DNA of 64,000 nucleotides from Rhynchopus euleeides. Lineage: Eukaryota; Euglenozoa; Diplonemea; Diplonemida; Diplonemidae. This document shows, in pieces, positions 12,031-21,505 of this stretch (positions within the stretch are counted from its first letter, which is position 1; every line of letters begins with the position of its first letter). The position numbers and the translations under genes were made by a program. Location of the stretch: NCBI GenBank assembly GCA_963210315.1, contig OY723263.1:124001-188000 (forward strand), written 5' to 3'. The notes under the pieces are model-generated. The model saw only the letters and a program-made list of their open reading frames with translations, was not told the DNA's origin and ran no database searches.

Positions 12031-12359
12031 CCGTATACGTAAATATTATGGAACGTAAATATTATGGAACGGGCCCATTTTTGGCCGGTCCGTTCCATAA
12101 TATTTACGTTCCATAATATTTACAGGGCCAGTTGGGGACTCGGTGGTGAGGACGGCTTGCGTCAGGAATCGCGCGAAAAGTGCACGAGTAGGTCCCGTCA
12201 GGGACTCTGTATGCCGTCCGATCACCTGGTCCAAGTCCCCGAGTCGCAGAAAGCCCTGTAAATATTATGGAACGAAAAAAATCTGGAACGCCAACCCACC
12301 AGCGTTCCAAAATATTTACGTTCCATAATATTTACGTTCCAAAATATTTACGTATACGG
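12031..12359 (+). mobile_element. CCGTATACG MITE, copy 1
   Basis: 329 bp, starting CCGTATACGTAAATATTATG and ending in the complement, with target TA on both sides (12029-12030, 12360-12361). The empty site (GCGTTATTATCC) survives at about 20696-20707, which proves the boundaries. Ends consist of GGAACGTAAATATTATG modules. The core (12124-12262) has no gene. TA duplication and small size fit a Tc1/mariner-type MITE. Confidence 0.9.
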
Positions 12360-12615
12360 TATCCAAAAAATGGTCCCAGGGGGGTATTCTGGAGCCATCT
12401 CCACCAAAAACTACACCATCCGCCCGCAAAATTGTCCGAATAACGCAAGTTTTCATGAAAATAACGGAAAAATAACGCGTTATTTTTGGAGAAAACGTTT
12501 TCCAATTTTTTGACATCACGGAGTGGCCCCCTGGTGGGGTAATCAGGCAGGGGAAAAAAACAACAAATCACAACAAATCACAACCGATCACAACTAATCA
12601 CAACAAATCGTCAGC

Positions 12616-13733
12616 TGATTGAGGGTGTGATATGAGGGTTCTATCCAACAAGGATATCAAGGCGGCACTTTCAAAGTCCTGCCAAGGACAGCGCCACGTG
12701 GGTGTGTGCTTCTGATATATGTTATGTCATCATGTGAACCCTCCCCAGCGTGTGCCAACATCCCTGACACGCTCACGAAAAGCATGACACGGAGAAAACA
12801 GGTGCCGAAACAACCTGCCGAGCACACGGGTGGTGCCACGTTGATCCACGCAGCGCAGATCCACGCAGCACAACAAATCACTGTGAAAATGTTGTGATTT
12901 GTTGTGATTTGTTGTGATTTTTTGTGATCGGTTGTGATCGGGTGTGATTTGTTGTGACGTGATGTGAATTTGTTTGGATTTCCTGTGGCTACCGTGGTTT
13001 TCGCGTTGGGTCTGAGGCAGGGCACTATGACCCAGTAGTGGTGTGGAGGTAATGATGTTGAGAACCACGACGGGTCGCAGGGGGGGTAGGGGTGGGGCAT
13101 GATAGGAGGGGGGGGGGGGGGCGTTCGTACACCTCAACGATCCTTGCTATCGCCATGAAATCGTACTCCGTTCGCAATATCAAGAGAACACCCTGCCCAG
13201 CAGCAACAGCAAAAAAGCAGATTTAGATGAGGGTCACAACACTACGCACTGGCAGGAGTCTTGTTGTGGTAAAAAGCACGGCTGGTTGTGTCTACGTTTC
13301 GAGCCTTCCATACTACGTCCTCCTCTCGCCGGCTCTCATCAGGTACGGAGCGAGGATCATTGGAACCTGGGGGGATCAATTCCCAGGCAGACACAACCAG
13401 CACTGTGCACAACACTGGGGTGGGTGAGATGAGGTTGGGTGAAGCCGGGGGGTGTTTTATTGTCGGAAGTGAAGGCAAAGAGAGATATGGCCGGGGGAAC
13501 GGGGAGGGAGGGGTTATGGCGAAATGTGGGGGTAGAAATAAGAAAGTGCCGTGCGGGGGGGGGGGGGGGGGGCAGGGTCTGGGGTATTCCGGGGGTCGTG
13601 AACGTCGGAGGGGGGGGGGGGGTCAACAGTAGACAAACCCGCTGTCTACATTTGTTGTAAAACTCAAGTGGAACACTTAAACTTCCGCAAAAAAACATCC
13701 ACATGGGGGGGGGGGGGGCTGCAGGGGTTTGTT
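12616..13733. other. left body of family B element
   Basis: No gene recognised. It includes a second CAAATCACAA-type array (complement, 12884-12960) and several G-runs of 10 or more (13100-13120, 13557-13572, 13612-13622). Confidence 0.4.
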
Positions 13734-13928
13734 CACGGTGGGATCTTGTAAATTTTACATGTATAACTACAAGTATATACATGTATTATACATGTATAAT
13801 ACTTGCATGTCAACTATTATACATGTATAATACATGTAAATGCCTGAAATATACATGTAAAATACATGTATATCAAGTAAAAATACAAGTATAATAGTTG
13901 ACATGCAAGTATTATACTTGTATTTTTA

Positions 13929-14131
13929 TTACGCACACTTGTGAGCAGAAAATGTCACTCCACCACAGCCAAACGTGCTCCGCACACCACTAGCCTCCCC
14001 CATCACAGGAGTTGAGGTTTTGTGTGTGGAAGCGTCAACGCAAACTTTTTATCAGGGAAGCGTTTAGGACACAGGAGGTATATCAGTCAGAAGAGGGGCG
14101 CCAAGGGGGCAGAGGGGAGATACTTCAGCGG
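13929..14131 (+). repeat. split direct repeat A1
   Basis: Begins TTACGCACACTTGTGAGCAG. Apparently identical to A2 at 18715-18917. Contains GTGTGGAAGCGTCAACGC (14023-14040), a motif also found in the B repeats. The last part already overlaps the first unit of the following tandem array. Confidence 0.9.
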
Positions 14132-14775
14132 CTCGCACCGCACAACACGGCAGAGGGGAGATACTTCAGCGGCTAGCACCGCACAACACGGCAGAGGGGA
14201 GACACTTCAGCGGCTAGCACCGCGCAACACAGGCAGAGGGGAGATACTTCAGCGGCTCGCACCGCACAACACGGCAGAGGGGAGATACTTCAGCGGCTAG
14301 CACCGCACAACACAGGCAGAGGGGAGATACTTCAGCGGCTCGCACCGCACAACACGGCAGAGGGGAGACACTTCAGCGGCTAGCACCGCGCAACACAGGC
14401 AGAGGGGGGATACTTCAGCGGCTCGCACCGCACAACACGGCAGAGGGGAGATACTTCAGCGGCTAGCACCGCACAACACAGGCAGAGGGGAGATACTTCA
14501 GCGGCTCGCACCGCACAACACGGCAGAGGGGAGACACTTCAGCGGCTAGCACCGCGCAACGCAGGCAGAGGGGGGATACTTCAGCGGCTCGCACCGCACA
14601 ACACGGCAGAGGAGAGATACTTCAGCGGCTAGCACCGCACAACACAGGCAGAGGGGAGATACTTCAGCGGCTCGCACCGCACAACGCAGGCAGAGGGGAG
14701 ATACTTCAGCGGCTCGCACCGCACAACACGGCAGAGGGGAGATACTTCAGCGGCTAGAACCGCACAACACAGACA
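14108..14775 (+). repeat. 42-bp tandem repeat in retrotransposon 5' region
   Basis: About 16 head-to-tail copies of a 41-43 bp unit containing GGCAGAGGGGAGATACTTCA and GCGGCTAGCACCGCACAAC, with a few point differences (CTAGC/CTCGC; GATAC/GACAC). It lies between A1 and the Gag frame, so it is probably a promoter or packaging region rather than coding. Copy number may be misassembled. Confidence 0.85.
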
Positions 14776-14795
14776 GAGGGGGCAGGCATGAGGAG

Positions 14796-15830
14796 ATGGC
14801 AAGCTTCGACGCCGCCACGGCTGACTGGGACCGTATCCCGATTCCCCCGTTGGCCAAGACCGCAGCCGTCGCACCCCGGGCGGGCTGCGTCTTCCCCACC
14901 TGCGACACCATCCACGGCGGCGGCGCCACAGCCCATTCGTGCCACACGTGCGGGCGTACGACGGTGCCGTCATGCCTGAGGAAGCGCATCCCGACGGCGG
15001 CGGCGAACGAGTGGCTGGAGATGTGGGGGGAAGTCGGGTGGACTTGCCCCGTGTGCACGTGGGAGGCCCTCGAGAGGGAGAGGGACGAAGCAGACGCCGA
15101 GATGTGGGACGGAGAGGAGTACGACGAGGAGTCCTCCAGCGAGAGGGTACCGGCGCCACCACCCAAGGAGGACACGAACGCCGCGGCTCTAGCCACCATC
15201 CTGCAGGAGATCCGGGAGCTCAGGAGCGAAGTGACAGGCCTGAGGGGGACGGTGGAGGAGCAGAAGAAGGAGATAGCTGAGCTGAAACTCAGCCAGAAGA
15301 AGGCCGACCAGGACCTCCCCGCGGGTTTCACGGCGCACGTCGTCTCGACTTGGGGAGACGCGCTGACAACGCCGAGCGAGCAGCGCCTTGTGAAGGCGGA
15401 GGTGACGCGGGTGTTCCGCAAGGCGGAGCTGGAGAGCGGGCCAGACGCCCCCGATTGGCACCACGAGATGGCGTCGCGTTTCGAGCGGGTGCACGAAATG
15501 TTCGACCTAATCAAGCAGACAAACGATGTCGCCCCCTTCGTGACACCACTCCACAAAGTCATCGTCGAGATGAACAGCTACGCACTGCTGCGAGGCCGCG
15601 CGGGGGCGCGCCACTACCAGGGGAAGGCGAAGGCCCTATCACCCTCCGACTACACGGTTGCCCTCCACAGGAGGTTCATCGAAGAGGGCAGAGCCAAGCA
15701 AGAGGCAGTGTGGGCAAAAGCGGAGGCGAAGGCCGAAGACAGATCGGTGCCATACCGGCTCCCAAGCAAGGGCAGGGGCCGGAGCGCGGGAAAGGGACGC
15801 GCGTCGAAGGGACTCGGGAAGCGGAACTGA
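14796..15830 (+). CDS. Gag-like protein of retrotransposon
   Basis: 344 residues starting 20 bp after the tandem array. The N-terminal part has a cluster of putative zinc ligands (C31, C36, H47, C49, C52, C60 and a CPVC at 84-87). A Glu/Lys-rich predicted coiled coil spans about 130-170, and the tail is very basic (SKGRGRSAGKGRASKG). This layout suits a nucleic-acid-binding particle protein. No similarity to a named Gag family is claimed; the assignment rests on position as first frame and on composition. The next frame starts 43 nt after the stop. Confidence 0.7.
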   Translation: MASFDAATADWDRIPIPPLAKTAAVAPRAGCVFPTCDTIHGGGATAHSCHTCGRTTVPSCLRKRIPTAAANEWLEMWGEVGWTCPVCTWEALERERDEADAEMWDGEEYDEESSSERVPAPPPKEDTNAAALATILQEIRELRSEVTGLRGTVEEQKKEIAELKLSQKKADQDLPAGFTAHVVSTWGDALTTPSEQRLVKAEVTRVFRKAELESGPDAPDWHHEMASRFERVHEMFDLIKQTNDVAPFVTPLHKVIVEMNSYALLRGRAGARHYQGKAKALSPSDYTVALHRRFIEEGRAKQEAVWAKAEAKAEDRSVPYRLPSKGRGRSAGKGRASKGLGKRN

Positions 15831-15872
15831 CCGGACAAGGGGGGACACTACGGCCTGCTGTACCAGGAGGCC

Positions 15873-16821
15873 GTGCCGACCCTCCCCCCGACCGGTCGGG
15901 GGCGGCCGTTGAAGAAGGGCACCCGGCTGACACCCCAGAAGTGCAAGGAGATCCGCGACTCTTTCCAAAAGACCCTGACACACGCCCTCGCCCCGACCTA
16001 CTGGAAGACACTACGCAGAGCATACGACCAGTACACACAGTTCCGCAGGCAGTGGGCAGACACAGCGGGGAGAATGCCGCCACACGACGAGTGCGCGATG
16101 CTATGGGCGACCAGCCAACGTTTGGGGGGCCTGTCGACGTCCTCGACCCTGCAGTACCTGAACAACATCGCAGGGGCCCTCAGGAGATTCGAGGGCTACC
16201 CGCTCGACAGTGTCCAGGTCCTCAGCGATTACCGCCGCGCGCTCAAGCGGCAGGGAGCGCTGAAGCCGAAGCGCCAGGCACAACCCGCGACCCCACAGGA
16301 CATTCGAAGGGCGATCGAACGCGAACCGCGCCGACTGGTACAGCTGCTGCTGGGCATCATGTGGAGGGGGGCTGCGCGCGTGTCAGATGCACTCCGCCTC
16401 GACGTGAAGGATGTTCAGCCGGACCCGGACCAACGACGTAGTCAACATCCGCTGGACGCAGTCAAAGTCGGACCCGTTCCGTGTCGGGCACATCACAGGC
16501 ATCACCCTGCAGGCAGGCCTCCGGAAGATCCTGGAGCGGCGTCTCAGGCAGGCAGAAAAACGCAAGCAGACAACCCTGTTCCCCCCAAGTGTAGGGTACC
16601 GCTGTGCGACAAAGGCAATCAAGAGAGCCAGGGCGACTCTGACTACACACTCCCTCCGCCGCGGCGCGCTGACACATCTGGCGAGGAAGGGAGTGCCCCT
16701 GGAGGAAGTCAGGCTGCTGTCACGACATGCCACAGTGGACGGGGTGATTCGCTACGTGTCGGCGGCGGAGAATGCGCGCGCGAGAGACACGGCGAGGATA
16801 TCAGCGAAGATCGACCAGTGA
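15873..16821 (+). CDS. tyrosine recombinase of retrotransposon, frameshifted
   Basis: Integrase-type recombinase expected to insert the circular cDNA. The N-terminal SAM-like half and the first catalytic Arg (GAARVSDALRLDV, near residue 169) are in one frame. The second catalytic box (THSLRRGALTHLA; then LLSRHATVDGVIRYV with His and the Tyr nucleophile) is in the next frame, open from 16411 to the stop at 16821. The switch needs one base near 16404-16410 (around AAGGATGTTCAGCC). All five conserved residues R, H, R, H and Y are present. Either a single-base error or mutation, or a programmed shift. The first frame stays open straight into RT. Confidence 0.8.
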
Positions 16822-16904
16822 GGAGGCGTCGGCGGAGACGAACGAAGCGGGGAGGGGACCCGCAGACATCATCATCACACTTCCCGGCAAAGCTCCGACG
16901 CCTG

Positions 16905-18590
16905 ATGGCGCCACAGGAGGCTTATCAGGAAGTGGGTCAGACCGAAGACGACCCGGACACCGACGAGTCGTACGGGCCAGGCATTGAAAACGGGTATGAG
17001 AGCGACCTCGCGGTGTGCGCGGGAGACAAGCTGCTGCGGCCGGCAAAGGAGGGGCGTGATGCGGGGACACACGGTGAAGCCATCGCACCGATCTGCAAGA
17101 CACGGCTCGACCTCGACAGGCTGGTGGAGATGGACACGGCAGGGGAGTTGGACGGCGTGATAGATCTGATCCGGGAGCCGAGGGTATTTGAGAACGCGCT
17201 GCTGCCAGGCGCAAGGGAGGCGTTCAGACGCCACCGCAAGGTATCCCGACACATGCTGCAACACCTCGACGACCTGGAGGGCTTCGGAGTGCTGAAGGAG
17301 GCGGATGCTGCCGCCTACCTCACCCTCCCGGCTTTCACCGTGTCCAAAAAGTCGGGAGGATTACGCTTCATCGTCGACGCCAGGCCGCTCAACAAGCACA
17401 TGGTCCGACCCCCGGACATGCGCCTGGACGACATCATCGAGGTGACGCGACGCATTGCTCTCGCAGAGTGGGTCGTGATGGCGGACGCGCGGAGCTGGTT
17501 CTACCAGTTCCCAGTGCAGAAGGAAATCCAGCGCTTTTTTGGAGTCTGGGTCGGGGGTGAACGCGACGAGTTCATCAAGACATTCCTCACCGTCATGTGC
17601 ATGGGCTGGTCGCACTCTCCATCTATCGCGAACAGGAGCGCAAGGGTGCTGCTCCCGCCCAGCCAGGGGATCTGCTGGATCGACAACTTCGTGGTGCTGG
17701 GGCGAACCCGAGAGGAGGTGGCGAACCAATACGCTGCTTTCCTCGGGCGGTGCAGGGAAGTCCGAGCGGCGCTGAACTTCGACGACCCACAGCACGGAAG
17801 ACCGACACAGCACTTCTCCGTGTTCGGCATCGAGTTCGACTTACAACGGCACACTTTCAGGATGGACCCGGCCTGGATCCGAAAGATCATCGAGCGCAGC
17901 GAGCTGGGGGCACTGCTCGAGGGGAGCTCGACGCCGCGCGGGGTGTTTCGGGTGTTCGGTGCGCTCGTGTGGCAGTCCTACGTCATGCGCGCCCCAATGT
18001 GCTACATGCCGGCAGCCCTTTCATTCATCCGACGAGTGGCGAAGCGGGCACACGCGGAAGGGGGTACGTGGGATGCAGTATGCACAGTACCCACCTCGGT
18101 GCAGCGTGAGACTGTGGACCGTATGCGCTTCATCGCAGTGAACGACTGGCGGGCCGCGACTGACCCCCCCTTCGTGGTATCGCTATGGACAGATGCATCA
18201 TCGCGCGAGTGGGCCGCCATTCTAGTCAGGCCAGAGGGGGAGACAGTCGCACAGGGAACGTTCCGCGGAGCGGACGAGGGGGCGCACATTTTCCTAAAGG
18301 AGGCACACGCCGTCTGGCAAGGCCTGCGACTGGCTCAGAGGTATACAGACATGACCGTGACATGCTACATCGACAACCTCCCCCTTGTGTTCTCGATGCG
18401 CAGGGGCCACTGCTCCAACTTCCGCGGCAACCTGGTGTTGCAGGAGATCTTCACCATCGCCCGGAAGAATAGGATGCGGCTCCGACCGCAGTGGGTGGCT
18501 TCCCAGGACCAGAGAGCTGACGAATACACCCGGGGTAAGCAAGCGGCAGACCCGGCTTTCCTGGAGACACGCCCGATACCCGGCGCGTAA
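16905..18590 (+). CDS. reverse transcriptase-RNase H of retrotransposon
   Basis: Copies element RNA into DNA and removes the RNA strand. RT blocks seen: GGLRFIVDARPLNKHM, VVMADARSWFYQFPV (first catalytic Asp), KTFLTVMCMGWSHSPSIANR, and ICWIDNFVVLG at the catalytic box, where the usual second Asp is Asn. RNase H follows: SLWTDASSREWAA, FLKEAHAVWQGL, CYIDNLPLVFS and RADEYTRG supply the D-E-D-D residues. The start at 16905 is the first Met after the recombinase stop; the frame is open further upstream to 15873. About 561 residues. No protease, methyltransferase or hydrolase domain is seen. Confidence 0.88.
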   Translation: MAPQEAYQEVGQTEDDPDTDESYGPGIENGYESDLAVCAGDKLLRPAKEGRDAGTHGEAIAPICKTRLDLDRLVEMDTAGELDGVIDLIREPRVFENALLPGAREAFRRHRKVSRHMLQHLDDLEGFGVLKEADAAAYLTLPAFTVSKKSGGLRFIVDARPLNKHMVRPPDMRLDDIIEVTRRIALAEWVVMADARSWFYQFPVQKEIQRFFGVWVGGERDEFIKTFLTVMCMGWSHSPSIANRSARVLLPPSQGICWIDNFVVLGRTREEVANQYAAFLGRCREVRAALNFDDPQHGRPTQHFSVFGIEFDLQRHTFRMDPAWIRKIIERSELGALLEGSSTPRGVFRVFGALVWQSYVMRAPMCYMPAALSFIRRVAKRAHAEGGTWDAVCTVPTSVQRETVDRMRFIAVNDWRAATDPPFVVSLWTDASSREWAAILVRPEGETVAQGTFRGADEGAHIFLKEAHAVWQGLRLAQRYTDMTVTCYIDNLPLVFSMRRGHCSNFRGNLVLQEIFTIARKNRMRLRPQWVASQDQRADEYTRGKQAADPAFLETRPIPGA

Positions 18591-18649
18591 CTTCCGCGGC
18601 CGTCCCGAGAGACCAGGGACGGCCACGTCCCTCCGGATGAGGGTCCTGA

Positions 18650-18714
18650 GTGGAAGCGTCAACGCATCACAAACAAAATACGAGTAAAGAGCGGCTGTAC
18701 TGGAGTGACATTTT
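18650..18714 (+). repeat. split direct repeat B1
   Basis: 65 bp beginning GTGGAAGCGTCAACGCATCA and ending GTGACATTTT. Matches B2. It directly abuts A2, as the VIPER/Ngaro replication model requires. Confidence 0.9.
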
Positions 18715-18917
18715 TTACGCACACTTGTGAGCAGAAAATGTCACTCCACCACAGCCAAACGTGCTCCGCACACCACTAGCCTCCCCCATCACAGGAGTTG
18801 AGGTTTTGTGTGTGGAAGCGTCAACGCAAACTTTTTATCAGGGAAGCGTTTAGGACACAGGAGGTATATCAGTCAGAAGAGGGGCGCCAAGGGGGCAGAG
18901 GGGAGATACTTCAGCGG
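18715..18917 (+). repeat. split direct repeat A2
   Basis: Copy of A1, including the first half-unit of the tandem array, ending ACTTCAGCGG. Confidence 0.9.
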
Positions 18918-18928
18918 GGCGCCTGTGT

Positions 18929-18993
18929 GTGGAAGCGTCAACGCATCACAAACAAAATACGAGTAAAGAGCGGCTGTACTGGAGTGACATTTT
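18929..18993 (+). repeat. split direct repeat B2
   Basis: Copy of B1. The sequence returns to the surrounding TACATGTA element (CTTGATATACATG) immediately after GTGACATTTT. Confidence 0.9.
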
Positions 18994-19075
18994 CTTGATA
19001 TACATGTATTTTACATGTATATTTCAGGCATATACATGTATTATACATGTATAATAGTTGACATGCAAGTATTAT

Positions 19076-21030
19076 CATACATCGGGCGTTATTGCGTTAC
19101 CAGTAACGGTAATACCGTTATTTTTTCGGTAAAATAACTTACCGTTAATAACGTTCCAGAACGGCCGAATAACGTTATCCGAAAATCGGTAACGTTATTT
19201 TTCCGCGTTATACCGTTATCGATAACGGTAATACCGTTATTACCGTTATCAGGAACGGTAATAACGTTATCGGTAACGTTATTACCGTTATTACCGGTAA
19301 TACCGCGTTATTTTCGGTATTTTTGGGCAACTTCTATAGGGGGACCCTTTTCGAATTTTTTTTCGGGGTGGCCAGAATGGGCTGTTTTAGGCTATTTGAG
19401 GCCATTTTCGAGCAAATTTTTGGGTTTAGAGCCACGCAAAGGGTCTAAAATGGGCATGCCAATCTCAAAAAATGCTCAAAATTCCGAGAGATTTCAGATT
19501 TTTCGAATTTTTTGACCGAGAAAATTCTGACCCCAAAATGTGGTCCTTGTGGTCTGGAACTGTCCGTTGTCGAAGGAATTGGTGAAAAAATCGTGATTTT
19601 TGGCCTCTGGATCACCCATGCCGTCCCAAAAATCAAGCAAAAGAGGTTTGGTAGGTGCATTTTTGGGTGAACATGAGCCATTGTGCCAACCTGCTTGATT
19701 TCACCCGAAAATTGGAATCCGTTGAATATGGTTTCTGATGAAAATGTGAAAATTTTCGACCTTCTTCGCAGTTTTTGCCACTTCCTTGCCCCATCTTTCC
19801 CACCCAAAATCGAAGTACCGTGAATGGTGTTGTTGAAAGGTCCAAATTGCGTTGGTTGTGCGTAGTTCTGCCGAAATCGTGCACACGTTGTGCATAGTGC
19901 ATGTGTAACGCCATTTGCGACCAAAATGTAAATTTCCTGCACCCGAGCGTTGACGCTTCCACACACCCTTACAAACCCACTTGCCTGATGAAGGGGGTGG
20001 TGTGTAGAGCACGTTTGGCAGGGCTGAATGACACTTTCCGCGCGAAGGTCGTGTGCGTAATTAAAAAACGGTCCGAGGGCCGGAGGCCCGAGGCCTTTTT
20101 TTACCTGCACGAGGGTGCAATTGAGGCCGATACGGGGTGCAGATGATGGTTTCTTGCACAACCCAGTCATGTTTTGCACATCACGACGAACTCGGAAATT
20201 CCTCATATTTGCACTCCAGGTCTCATATTTGCACTGGTGCAAATATGGGACCTGGAGTGCGTGCAAATAATGACTGGGGGGTGCAAGAAAGTTCAAATTG
20301 TGTAGTTCCTGCGTACTTCGTGCGTAGCCCGAGCGTACTTTGGGTAGTTCGTGCGTATATTGTGCGAAGCGTCTTTGACAGCACCAGTAACGGACTTTTG
20401 GAACGTAACTATTTTAGAACGGACCGGGAAAAAATGGGCACGTCGCTACTTCGCGCTACTTCGTCGCTCGTAACGAGTAAAAATATCAGGTGGTTTATAC
20501 ACCGCCAATGTGAGGTGTGCGGGTGTATTCCTGAAGGATTCACTTCTGCGTCCACACTGAGTGATTTTGGAGTGATTTTCACTCCAAATTTCACTCCAGG
20601 AACATTGGATGCTGCAAGGTTGCAGGGGTTTCTGCAGTATTTGCCTTGAAAAAGCCAAAAAACATGATTTTTTCACGAAACTCGACATGTCCGTGCGTTA
20701 TTATCCAAAAAATGGTCCCAGGGGGGTATTCTGGAGCCATCTCCACCAAAAACTACACCATCCGCCCGCAAAATTGTCCGAATAACGCAAGTTTTCATGA
20801 AAATAACGGAAAAATAACGCGTTATTTTAGGAGAAAACGTTTTCCAATTTTTTGACATCACGGAGTGGCCCCCTGGAGTGATATTTTACCCAAGAAAATT
20901 CTTTTAGGGGGGGTAGGGACCCGAGTTTCGGGTCAGATTCACCGGGAAATGCTGCCTTTTTTGGGGTCAAAAAATAACGCAAAAATAACGTTATTACCGT
21001 TACTGGTAACGGAATAACGCCCAATGTATG
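19076..21030. mobile_element. CATACATCGGGCG element (family E) with TAACGTTA repeats
   Basis: 34-bp terminal inverted repeats (CATACATCGGGCGTTATT at 19076; complement ending 21030) with two mismatches, flanked by the 6-bp duplication TATTAT (19070-19075, 21031-21036). Next to the left end are about 220 bp of TAACGTTA, TAACGGTA and TACCGTTA palindromes (19100-19315). A minus-strand frame (19445-20296) has no recognisable domain. A large hairpin built on CATATTTGCACTCCAGGTC lies at 20205-20270. Its right third is the same sequence as the old element at 11985-21505. Confidence 0.85.
20391..20445. mobile_element. remnant of CCGTATACG MITE end
   Basis: TTTTGGAACGTAACTATTTT followed by GAACGGACCGGGAAAAAATGGGC is a mutated version of one end of the MITE family (compare 41921-41960). 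Only this end is recognisable. Confidence 0.5.
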
Positions 21031-21505
21031 TATTATACATGTATAATACATGTATATACTTGTAGTTATACATGTAAAATTTACAAGATCCCACCGTGTT
21101 GGGGGGAGCCCCCCCCCCCCCCCACCAGCAAAAAAACACGAACACAAACCAATCGCAACAAATCACAACAAATCACAACAAATCACAACAAATCGCAACA
21201 AATCACAACAAATCACACCTTGTCACAACAAATCACAACAAATCACAACACGTCACAACAAATATCAGTGAAAAATGTTGTGATTTGTTGTGATCGGGTG
21301 TGATTCGTTGTGATTTGTTGTTTTTTTCCCCTGCCTGATTACCCCACCTGGAGTGATATTTTACCCAAGAAAATTCTTTTAGGGGGGGTAGGGACCCGAG
21401 TTTCGGGTCAGATTCACCGGGAAATGCTGCCTTTTTTGGGGTCAAAAAATAACGCAAAAATAACGTTATTACCGTTACTGGTAACGGAATAACGCCCAAT
21501 GTATG

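Larger units (their letters stand above)
13929..18993 (+). mobile_element. tyrosine-recombinase retrotransposon, VIPER/Ngaro type
   Basis: A 5.07-kb element with split direct repeats in the order A1 (13929-14131), coding region, B1 (18650-18714), A2 (18715-18917), B2 (18929-18993). This is the arrangement of Ngaro and VIPER elements. It encodes a Gag-like protein, a tyrosine recombinase and RT-RNase H, but no methyltransferase, which separates it from DIRS and PAT. It sits in the TACATGTA module of the surrounding element with no target duplication, as expected for recombinase-mediated insertion. Placing the recombinase before the RT is the VIPER order known from trypanosomatids. Apart from one apparent frameshift in the recombinase it looks recent. 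Confidence 0.9.
13734..21098. mobile_element. CACGGTGGGATC element, copy 2, split by two insertions
   Basis: The left end CACGGTGGGATCTTG at 13734 and the complement ending at 21098 are flanked by TT on both sides. The TACATGTA-type modules are continuous in copies 1 and 3 but are here interrupted by the retrotransposon at 13929-18993 and by the element at 19076-21030. The pieces 13734-13928, 18994-19075 and 21031-21098 join into a normal copy of this family. Confidence 0.85.
12535..21346. mobile_element. TGGGGTAATCAGG element (family B), carries nested insertions
   Basis: The terminal inverted repeats are identical over 40 bp (TGGGGTAATCAGGCAGGGG and onward at 12535; complement ending 21346), flanked by the 5-bp duplication CCTGG (12530-12534, 21347-21351). 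The empty target (GGCCCCCTGGAGTG) is present near 20869-20880. Subterminal arrays of ACAACAAATCAC and complement TTGTGATTTG lie at 12566-12610, 12884-12960 and 21150-21330. Without its own insertion (13734-21098) it would be about 1.4 kb and has no gene I recognise. Confidence 0.85.
11985..21505. mobile_element. oldest nested element (family A/E), interrupted
   Basis: Segments 11985-12030, 12360-12534 and 21347-21505 together match the uninterrupted stretch 20663-21030 of the element at 19076. The right end (AACGCCCAATGTATG, ending 21505) is the same terminus. It is interrupted by a MITE (12031-12359) and by an 8.8-kb composite insertion (12535-21346). I could not find its left terminus, so it is either truncated or a divergent relative on that side. 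Confidence 0.65.

Noticed and set aside
14108-14775. CRISPR-like array
   Set aside because: Units are contiguous without variable spacers and sit in a eukaryotic retrotransposon.
20062-20100. Bacterial-type terminator (GC hairpin with T run)
   Set aside because: Eukaryotic context inside a TIR element; probably chance or an element hairpin.
19445-20296. 283-residue frame in element E as a transposase
   Set aside because: No domain, no catalytic triad, and it runs across the hairpin region.
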